DNA of 54,395 bases, taken from positions 1 through 54,395 of the forward strand of contig CADARY010000011.1 of the NCBI GenBank assembly GCA_902790375.1, in the 5' to 3' direction. This DNA is from Oscillospiraceae bacterium (GTDB lineage Bacteria > Bacillota > Clostridia > Oscillospirales > Oscillospiraceae). Made by a program: the position numbers and the translations under genes. Each line of letters opens with the position of its first letter. Position 1 is the stretch's first letter. Of the stretch, positions 48,260 through 54,395 are shown piece after piece. The notes under the pieces were generated by a model that worked only from the letters and a program-made list of their open reading frames with translations, was not told the origin of the DNA and ran no database searches.

Positions 48260-50173
48260 ATGTCAAAGAAGCAATTCAAAGCGGAATCCAAACGCCTGCT
48301 TGATCTGATGATCAACTCCATATACACCAACAAGGAGATCTTCCTGCGCGAGATCATCTCCAACGCCTCCGACGCCATTGACAAGCTCTGCTACCTGTCG
48401 CTGACGGACGAGAACGTGGGGCTCAACCGCGCCGATTTCCGCATCGACGTGATCCCCGACAAGGACGCGCGCACCGTCACCGTCAAGGATAACGGCATCG
48501 GCATGAGCATGCAGGAGTGTGAGACCAATCTCGGCGTCATCGCAAAGTCCGGCTCCGGCGCCTTCAAGGCCGAGATGGACAGCTCCAAGGCCGAGGATCT
48601 GAGCATCATCGGCCAGTTCGGCGTCGGCTTCTACTCCGCCTTCATGGTGGCCGACAAGGTCACGGTCCTGACCCGCAAATACGGCGAGGAGAAGGGCGTC
48701 AAGTGGGAGTCGAGCGGCGCCGACGGCTACACCGTCACGGAGATCGACCGGGACGAAATCGGCACCGAGGTCATCATGCACCTCAAGCCCGACAGCGAGG
48801 AGGAAATTTACGGCAGCTTCCTCGAGACCTGGAAGCTCCGCGCCCTCATCAAGAAATATTCCGACTACGTGCGCTGGCCCATCATCATGGAGGTCGAGCG
48901 CAGCGAGAGCTATGAGACCGGCGAGAAAAACGACGACGGCACTCCCAAGACGGCCTACCGCACCGTCACGCAGGAGGAAACCATCAACTCCATGATCCCC
49001 ATCTGGCAGCGCGCCAGGAGCGAGGTCACAGACGAGGACTGCATCGCCTGGTACAAGGAGAAGCACCACGACATCAAGGACCCCTGCGCCCTGGTGCGCA
49101 TCAACGCCGAGGGTACGGTCAGCTACAAGGCCATGCTCTTTGTCCCCGGCGAGGAGCACGGCAGCCAGTTCTACGGCGAAACCAAGGGCGGCATCACGCT
49201 CTACTCCAACGGCGTCATGATCATGGAGGAGTGCGACAAGCTGGTGCACGACTATTTTGAGTTTGTGAAGGGCGTGGTGGACTCGCCGGATCTGTCCCTG
49301 AACATCTCCCGCGAGCTTCTGCAGCATGACCGCCAGCTCAAGATCATGGGCCAGAACATCGAAAAGCGCATCAAGGGCGAGCTTGAAAAGCTCATGAAGG
49401 AGGACCGGCCCAAGTACGAGGAGTTCTTCCGCAACTACGGCGTGCACATCAAGTGCGGCGTCTGCGACGAATACGGCCGCTACAAGGATTTCCTGCGGGA
49501 TCTGCTGATCTTCTATACCTCGGAGGATCACCAGATGTCGCTCAAGGAATATGTCGAGGCCATGCCCGAGAGCCAGAAGGTCATCTACTACGCAAGCTCC
49601 GACTCTGTCAAGCACGCGCTGAGCCTGCCCCAGTGCGAGGAGGTCCGTTCCCGCGGTTATGAGATCCTGTGCCTCACGACCCCCATCGACGAGATGGTGC
49701 TGCAGGCCCTGCACGATCAGGACGGCAAGAGCTTCTGCAACGTGGTCACGGACGATCTCGGCTTCGACACCGAGGAGGAGAAAAAGGCCGCCGAGGAGCG
49801 GAACATTGAGAACAAGGAGCTGCTGGATTTCGTCAAGGAATCCGTGGGCGACGCGGTCAGCAAGGTGCGGCTGAGCCGGAAGCTGGCCTCCCAGCCCTGC
49901 TGCCTGACCACCGAGGGCGGCCTGACCCTTGAGATGGAAAAATACTTCCGCCGCGGCCCGAGCCCCGAGATGCGCAACATCCGCGCGACGCGCATTCTGG
50001 AGCTCAACCCGGAGCACAAGGCCTTCACGGCGCTGAAGGGCGCTTTTGATAACGGCGAGAAGGACAAGGCCAGGAACATGGCCCTGATCCTTGCGCGCCT
50101 GGCCGAGCTTCTGGCCGGGGCCGAGATCGAGGACCCCGCCGCTTTTGTGGGCGAGGTCGCGGAGCTGTTCTAA
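48260..50173 (+). CDS. htpG: Molecular chaperone HtpG (Hsp90)
   Basis: A 637-aa bacterial Hsp90. The N-terminal GHKL ATPase is clear: FLREIISNASDAIDKL (catalytic Glu and Asn), VKDNGIGMS, IGQFGVGFYSAFMVADKV. The middle domain has SNGVMIMEECDKLVHDYFEFVKGVVDSPDLSLNISRELLQ, and a C-terminal dimerisation domain follows. It helps fold client proteins in the cytoplasm in an ATP-driven cycle. At 637 aa it is full length. GGAGG precedes the ATG. It has its own promoter and lies upstream of the hemW-vanW-metG group, 113 bp away. Confidence 0.97.
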   Translation: MSKKQFKAESKRLLDLMINSIYTNKEIFLREIISNASDAIDKLCYLSLTDENVGLNRADFRIDVIPDKDARTVTVKDNGIGMSMQECETNLGVIAKSGSGAFKAEMDSSKAEDLSIIGQFGVGFYSAFMVADKVTVLTRKYGEEKGVKWESSGADGYTVTEIDRDEIGTEVIMHLKPDSEEEIYGSFLETWKLRALIKKYSDYVRWPIIMEVERSESYETGEKNDDGTPKTAYRTVTQEETINSMIPIWQRARSEVTDEDCIAWYKEKHHDIKDPCALVRINAEGTVSYKAMLFVPGEEHGSQFYGETKGGITLYSNGVMIMEECDKLVHDYFEFVKGVVDSPDLSLNISRELLQHDRQLKIMGQNIEKRIKGELEKLMKEDRPKYEEFFRNYGVHIKCGVCDEYGRYKDFLRDLLIFYTSEDHQMSLKEYVEAMPESQKVIYYASSDSVKHALSLPQCEEVRSRGYEILCLTTPIDEMVLQALHDQDGKSFCNVVTDDLGFDTEEEKKAAEERNIENKELLDFVKESVGDAVSKVRLSRKLASQPCCLTTEGGLTLEMEKYFRRGPSPEMRNIRATRILELNPEHKAFTALKGAFDNGEKDKARNMALILARLAELLAGAEIEDPAAFVGEVAELF

Positions 50174-50286
50174 GGCAATACCGCATAATTCGGCAAGAGC
50201 AGATCCTGAGAAAATTTGGGTTCTGATAAAGGCACTTTTTCGCAGATGTACTTTGTGTACCTCAAGCGGCGGGGGAGCCAAGTTAC

Positions 50287-51573
50287 ATGCAGGAGCAAGT
50301 TATGACACGACCGAGACTTGGTATCTATATTCATATCCCCTTCTGCGCCTCGAAGTGCAGCTACTGCGATTTCTACTCTCTCGCGGGCTGCGACCATCTG
50401 ATGCCCGAGTATCAGCAGGCGCTGCTGGAGCATATCCAGGAGTCGTCCCACTCCATCAAGAGCTATGAGGTGGACTCCATCTACTTCGGCGGCGGCACGC
50501 CCAGCTTTTACGGGGCCGACCGGCTGGTGCAGATCCTGGATCAGCTCAAGCTCAACGGCAACGTGCGCCTGGACGGGGAGATCAGCGTGGAGTGCAATCC
50601 CGATTCTCTCAGCTACACGGCCCTCCGGCTCCTGCGGCAGGAGGGGGTCAACCGCATCTCCATCGGCGTGCAGGCCACCGACAACAATCTGCTGAAGCTC
50701 ATCGGCCGCCGCCACAACTTTCAGCAGGCGCAGCGGGCCTTTCGCGACGCGAGAAACGCGGGCTTTGACAACATCAGCCTCGATCTCATGTACGGTCTGC
50801 CCAGCCAGACCAAGCGGGACTGGGCCGACACCCTCGCCAGGATCGTGGAGATGCACCCGGAGCATATCTCCTGCTACGGTCTCAAGCTGGAGCCGGGGAC
50901 GAAAATGTATAAGGAATACAAGGGCTCGCCCATCCTGCCGGATGACGACGAGCAGGCCGACATGTACTCCTACGCCGCCGAGATGCTCGAGCGCTACGGC
51001 TATAAGCAATACGAGATCTCCAACTTCGCCGCCCCGGGCTTTGAGTCGCGCCACAACCTGAAATACTGGAACATGGACGACTACATCAGCTTCGGTCCCG
51101 GCGCGCACTCCTGCGTGGGCAATATCCGCTACAGCTTTGTCAAGGACCTCCGGGAATATATCTCCGGCGTGCACCGCAAGGTCAGCATCGTGGACGAGTA
51201 TGAGGAGGTCAGCCCCCTGGAGCGCGCGGTGGAGTACGTCATGCTCGCCATGCGCACGGCCAGGGGCATCTCCCGCTACGACTATGTCACGCGCACCCAG
51301 TGCGACTGGCGGCCCATCGGGCAGGTGCTGGAGGCCTTCATGCAGAAGGGCTGGGTCGCCCGGACGGAGGATCGCTACCACTTCACGGTGCCGGGCTTTC
51401 TGATCTCCAACACGCTGATCGGCATTCTGCTGGAGACGCAGGCCAACGGCCGCATTGAGGGCGCGCCCTGGATCAGCGACGCGGAATACGCCGCGCGCCG
51501 GGTAGATCTGCCCAAGGGCGAGGAGGAGCTTTTCGCCGAGCTCTATCAACAAAAGAAAAAGACTGAGGGATGA
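50287..51573 (+). CDS. hemW: Radical SAM heme chaperone HemW
   Basis: A 428-aa radical SAM protein. The cluster motif is CASKCSYCDFYS (CxxxCxxC), with the Phe/Tyr and without the extra Cys that HemN uses, which marks it as HemW rather than coproporphyrinogen dehydrogenase. Other signs are YFGGGTPSF, EISVECNPDSL, GVNRISIGVQ, DNISLDLMYGLPSQT, and the HemN C-terminal domain. HemW binds heme and hands it to proteins; names such as 'oxygen-independent coproporphyrinogen III oxidase' are legacy. The vanW-family gene starts three bases after its stop. Confidence 0.93.
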   Translation: MQEQVMTRPRLGIYIHIPFCASKCSYCDFYSLAGCDHLMPEYQQALLEHIQESSHSIKSYEVDSIYFGGGTPSFYGADRLVQILDQLKLNGNVRLDGEISVECNPDSLSYTALRLLRQEGVNRISIGVQATDNNLLKLIGRRHNFQQAQRAFRDARNAGFDNISLDLMYGLPSQTKRDWADTLARIVEMHPEHISCYGLKLEPGTKMYKEYKGSPILPDDDEQADMYSYAAEMLERYGYKQYEISNFAAPGFESRHNLKYWNMDDYISFGPGAHSCVGNIRYSFVKDLREYISGVHRKVSIVDEYEEVSPLERAVEYVMLAMRTARGISRYDYVTRTQCDWRPIGQVLEAFMQKGWVARTEDRYHFTVPGFLISNTLIGILLETQANGRIEGAPWISDAEYAARRVDLPKGEEELFAELYQQKKKTEG

Positions 51574-51576
51574 GCC

Positions 51577-53235
51577 TTGCAAGATCAATTCGATAAACTC
51601 ATGGAAAGCAAAATAAGCAGCGGCCAGGAGAAAAAGTCCGAGATCCCGCCGAAGAAAAAGCCGCCCCGCCGGGGAAAGCGCATCGCGCTCAAGCTGGCGC
51701 TGGCGCTGTGCCTCGTGGTGCTGCTGATCTGCGGCGCGGCGGTCTGGGGCTATACGCTGAGTGTCAACGGCCGCAATCTCCCCCAGGTCTATGTAAACGG
51801 CGTCTTCGTCGGCAACATGACGCCGGAGGAGACCGAGGCCGCCCTCAGGCAGGCCAAATGGGACGCTCTGGAGGGGGAAAGCCTCTCGGTGAGTCTCCCG
51901 GCCGGGGCCGGCTTCACGGTGGACTATCTGCGTTCCGGCGCAGCAGTGAGCCGGGAACAGGCCGTCGCCGCGGCGAAGACCTACGGCCACGACGCGGGCG
52001 TGTTCACAAACCTCTGGCGCTGGCTGACAAACCACATCAGCCCCGTGGATGTGCTGGCCGGGGAACGGACGCTGGACAAAAGCTACATTCAGTCCTGTAT
52101 GGATCAGGGAATCCTGAGTCTCTCCGCCGCGCTCAGCAAGACGCCCTGGACCGCCGACCCCGAGAGCGCAAAGCTTGTGCTCTTCAAGGGCGCGGGCGGG
52201 GTCGAGCTGGACACCGACGCCCTCTATGACGCCGTTGCCACAGCCCTGCGGGCGGGCGAGAAGACCATGCGCTTTGAAAAGCTCAGGCACGAGCCGCCCA
52301 TGCCGAACTTTGAGCAGATCCGTGATCAGGTCTGCGTTGAGGCCCAGAGCGCCTATTATTCCGAGTCCTTTGAGGTCGTGCCCGAGGTGGTGGGCGTGAG
52401 CTTTGATCCGCAGCAGGCCGCACAGCTCTGGCAGGCGGCCGGGATTGCGGAGGAGGTCGTGGTTCCGCTGGAAATCACCCAGCCCCTCTACACCGCCGAG
52501 CAGCTCAAGGGCCTGCTGTTCCGTGACTTGCTGGGCGCGCAGATGACCTACTACTACGGGTCGACGGCCGAGCGCATCAACAACATCCGCCTCGCCGCCT
52601 CGAAGCTCGACGGGCTGATCCTCCTGCCGGGCGAGAGCTTTTCCTACAACGACACGGTGGGCAAGCGCACCCAGGAGGCCGGCTTCCAGTATGCCGACGC
52701 CTATTCCGACGGCCAGGTCGTGCCCGAGCTGGGCGGCGGCATCTGCCAGGTGTCCTCCACCCTCTACAGCGCCGCCCTCTACTCCCGGCTCAAGATCCTC
52801 TCGCGCACAAACCACTATTTCAAGGTCGGCTATCTCGACCTCGGCATGGACGCCACGGTGAGCTGGGGCGCGCCGGACTTCAAGTTCCGCAACGACAAGG
52901 AGCTGCCCATCAAGCTCGCCGCCTACCTCAACGAGGACGAGAGCTCTCTGGTCATCGAGATCTGGGGCACGGACTTTGACGGCGTCAAGGTCAAGCTCCG
53001 CCACGAGGATACGCCCATTTACGACGAGCAGTATCCGGACGTGCAGATCGGCTGGAACGTCAAGACCTACAGCGATCTCTATGACCTGGACGGCAACTAC
53101 ATGGACACTTCCTATGTCAGCACCAGCGTCTACTACTTCCACGATGAGGATATCGAGTGGCCCGAGGGGGTCGAAAAGCATTTGAGCGACGCCTTCAACA
53201 CCACTCCCGAGCCCGCGCGCGATCCGTATATGTGA
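51577..53235 (+). CDS. VanW family protein with peptidoglycan-binding-like domain
   Basis: A 552-aa membrane-anchored protein: a short basic N-terminus, one membrane helix ([22 protein letters not shown]), a PG_binding_4-type domain near residues 65-180 ([19 protein letters not shown]), a second such region, then the VanW domain ([55 protein letters not shown]). VanW is named from vancomycin-resistance clusters, but chromosomal homologues have no known function beyond the cell wall. A TTG start at 51577, seven to eight bases after GAGGGA, is preferred; the next ATG is at 51601. Confidence 0.9.
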   Translation: MQDQFDKLMESKISSGQEKKSEIPPKKKPPRRGKRIALKLALALCLVVLLICGAAVWGYTLSVNGRNLPQVYVNGVFVGNMTPEETEAALRQAKWDALEGESLSVSLPAGAGFTVDYLRSGAAVSREQAVAAAKTYGHDAGVFTNLWRWLTNHISPVDVLAGERTLDKSYIQSCMDQGILSLSAALSKTPWTADPESAKLVLFKGAGGVELDTDALYDAVATALRAGEKTMRFEKLRHEPPMPNFEQIRDQVCVEAQSAYYSESFEVVPEVVGVSFDPQQAAQLWQAAGIAEEVVVPLEITQPLYTAEQLKGLLFRDLLGAQMTYYYGSTAERINNIRLAASKLDGLILLPGESFSYNDTVGKRTQEAGFQYADAYSDGQVVPELGGGICQVSSTLYSAALYSRLKILSRTNHYFKVGYLDLGMDATVSWGAPDFKFRNDKELPIKLAAYLNEDESSLVIEIWGTDFDGVKVKLRHEDTPIYDEQYPDVQIGWNVKTYSDLYDLDGNYMDTSYVSTSVYYFHDEDIEWPEGVEKHLSDAFNTTPEPARDPYM

Positions 53236-53260
53236 AATTAACGATACAGGAGAAAAGAGC

Positions 53261-54395
53261 ATGGAAAACAGGAAGACATTTTACATCACAACGCCCATCT
53301 ACTACCCCTCCGACAAGCTGCACATCGGCCACACCTACTGCACCGTGGCCACCGACGCCTTCGCCCGCTACAAGCGCCTGCGGGGCTATGATGTGATGTT
53401 CCTCACCGGCACGGACGAGCACGGTCAGAAGATCGAGGACAAGGCCCGCGAGGCCGGCATCACCCCCAAGGAGTTTGTGGACCGCATCGTGGAGGGCCCC
53501 GGCGGCATCCTCGACCTGTGGAAGCTGATGAACATCTCCAACGACCGCTTCATCCGCACCACCGACGACTATCATGTCCAGTCCATCCAGCGCATTTTCA
53601 AAAAGATGTACGAGAAGGGCGACATCTACAAGGGCGCCTACAAGGGCAAATACTGCACGCCCTGCGAGAGCTTCTGGACCGAGAGCCAGCTTGTCAACGG
53701 CATGTGCCCCGACTGCGGCCGCCCTGTCCACGACGCCGAGGAGGAGGCCTACTTCTTCCGTCTCTCGAAGTACGCAAAGCCCGTTCAGGAGCTGCTGGAG
53801 TCCGGCACCTTCCTGGAGCCCGCCTCCCGCGTCAATGAGATGATCAACAACTTCATCAAGCCCGGCCTGGAGGATCTCTGCGTCTCCCGCACCAGCTTCA
53901 CCTGGGGCGTCCCCGTGGACTTCGACCCGGGCCATGTGGTCTATGTGTGGGTCGACGCCCTCTCCAACTACATCACCGCCCTGGGCTATCAGAACGACCG
54001 CTATCACGACTATGAGAAGTACTGGCCGGCCGACTGCCACATTGTGGGCAAGGAGATCGTCCGCTTCCATTCCATCATCTGGCCCGCCATGCTCATGAGT
54101 CTGGGCGAGCCTCTGCCCAAGAAGGTCTACGGCCACGGCTGGCTCGTCATCGACGGCGGCAAGATGTCCAAATCCAAGGGCAATGTGGTGGATCCCTACG
54201 TGCTGGCGGAGAAGTTCGGCGTGGACGCGCTGCGCTTCTTCCTGCTGCGCACCTTCCCCTTCGGGTCCGACGGAAACTTCTCCAATGAGCTGTTGATCTC
54301 CACGATCAACACCGACCTTGCCAACGACCTCGGCAACCTTGTCTCCCGCACCACCGCCATGGTGGAGAAGTACTTCGGCGGCAGGCTCCCCGCAG
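53261..54395 (+). CDS. metG: Methionyl-tRNA synthetase MetG (3' partial)
   Basis: The window ends inside this gene after 378 codons. The class I synthetase signatures are present: [15 protein letters not shown] (the HIGH motif), the zinc knuckle [12 protein letters not shown]...CPDCGRP (two CxxC pairs), [16 protein letters not shown] and [10 protein letters not shown] (KMSKS). It charges tRNA-Met with methionine. ATG at 53261 follows ACAGGAG. It is 25 bp after the VanW gene on the same strand. No T-box leader is seen in that short gap. Confidence 0.97.
   Translation, partial: MENRKTFYITTPIYYPSDKLHIGHTYCTVATDAFARYKRLRGYDVMFLTGTDEHGQKIEDKAREAGITPKEFVDRIVEGPGGILDLWKLMNISNDRFIRTTDDYHVQSIQRIFKKMYEKGDIYKGAYKGKYCTPCESFWTESQLVNGMCPDCGRPVHDAEEEAYFFRLSKYAKPVQELLESGTFLEPASRVNEMINNFIKPGLEDLCVSRTSFTWGVPVDFDPGHVVYVWVDALSNYITALGYQNDRYHDYEKYWPADCHIVGKEIVRFHSIIWPAMLMSLGEPLPKKVYGHGWLVIDGGKMSKSKGNVVDPYVLAEKFGVDALRFFLLRTFPFGSDGNFSNELLISTINTDLANDLGNLVSRTTAMVEKYFGGRLPA

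Noticed and set aside
48263-50281. A 672-codon minus-strand frame opposite htpG
   Set aside because: Antisense shadow of a well-conserved chaperone gene; no ribosome site or family match.
50170-53262. A 1030-codon open frame on the minus strand across hemW and the vanW-family gene
   Set aside because: It has no recognisable domain, is rich in Val/Gly/Ala/His/Asp as expected for an antisense frame in high-GC DNA, and lies opposite two certain genes.

Overview
This is a high-GC chromosomal window from an anaerobic, spore-forming-lineage Firmicute, most likely Clostridia of the Oscillospiraceae (gut Oscillibacter/Lawsonibacter-like). Evidence: Spo0A and SpoIVB homologues, a type III glutamine synthetase, BioY with a Gram-positive type BirA operator, tandem CNNM/CorC-like transporters, a VanW protein, strong AGGAGG-type ribosome binding sites and bacilli/clostridia-style promoters. 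No rRNA, tRNA, CRISPR array or prophage was seen. The species call is an inference.

Layout. 1-811: 3' end of a repeat-rich surface protein. 908-3389 (minus): a KDPG-aldolase/VOC fusion and murC. 3537-5825 (plus): family-4 uracil-DNA glycosylase, DUF2156 and GNAT genes. 6013-9547: a PurN-like protein with a degenerate active site, a phosphatase-GNAT fusion, a metallophosphoesterase, DUF1294 and DUF378 proteins. 9660-9810: a possible small RNA. 9919-12140: a double flavodoxin-fold protein coupled to a TraX-like membrane protein. 12263-21969: a nine-gene envelope or exopolysaccharide cluster (SDR, three GT4, one GT2, a hexapeptide acyltransferase, a flippase, and an SGNH/MBOAT acetylation pair). 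22026-24574 (minus): two CNNM/CorC-like transporters. 24750-27110: an rRNA methyltransferase and spoIVB. 27153-33810: a secreted YD-repeat-like protein, a small XRE regulator divergent from a 58-aa protein, glnN, a surface-protein remnant and a RelB/RelE-type toxin-antitoxin pair. 33905-37814 (minus): an AAA-CYTH protein, then a diguanylate cyclase translationally coupled to a sugar-binding-type lipoprotein. 38336-42853: a zinc-ribbon membrane protein, bioY-birA under a clear BirA operator, a phosphoribosyltransferase and an HtrA protease. 43100-45140: an AT-richer, repeat-laden island with REP-like palindromes and a RAYT transposase. 45165-46965 (minus): spo0A preceded by a barnase-like secreted RNase gene. 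47116-54395 (plus): PAP2 phosphatase, htpG, hemW, vanW-family and the start of metG.

The observations most worth following are: (i) the Spo0A receiver has Glu where the phosphorylated Asp normally sits, and Pro at one of the metal-pocket acidic positions; (ii) the RAYT transposase gene contains, in frame, two copies of the palindrome that also occurs around it, including in a 116-bp inverted-pair element; (iii) the PurN-like protein lacks all three catalytic residues; (iv) a periplasmic-binding lipoprotein is coupled to a Cache-GGDEF sensor with no transporter nearby; (v) a barnase homologue with its catalytic residues intact has no visible barstar; (vi) several domain fusions; and (vii) a hairpin repeat that lies in the glnN leader and again upstream of the toxin-antitoxin pair.
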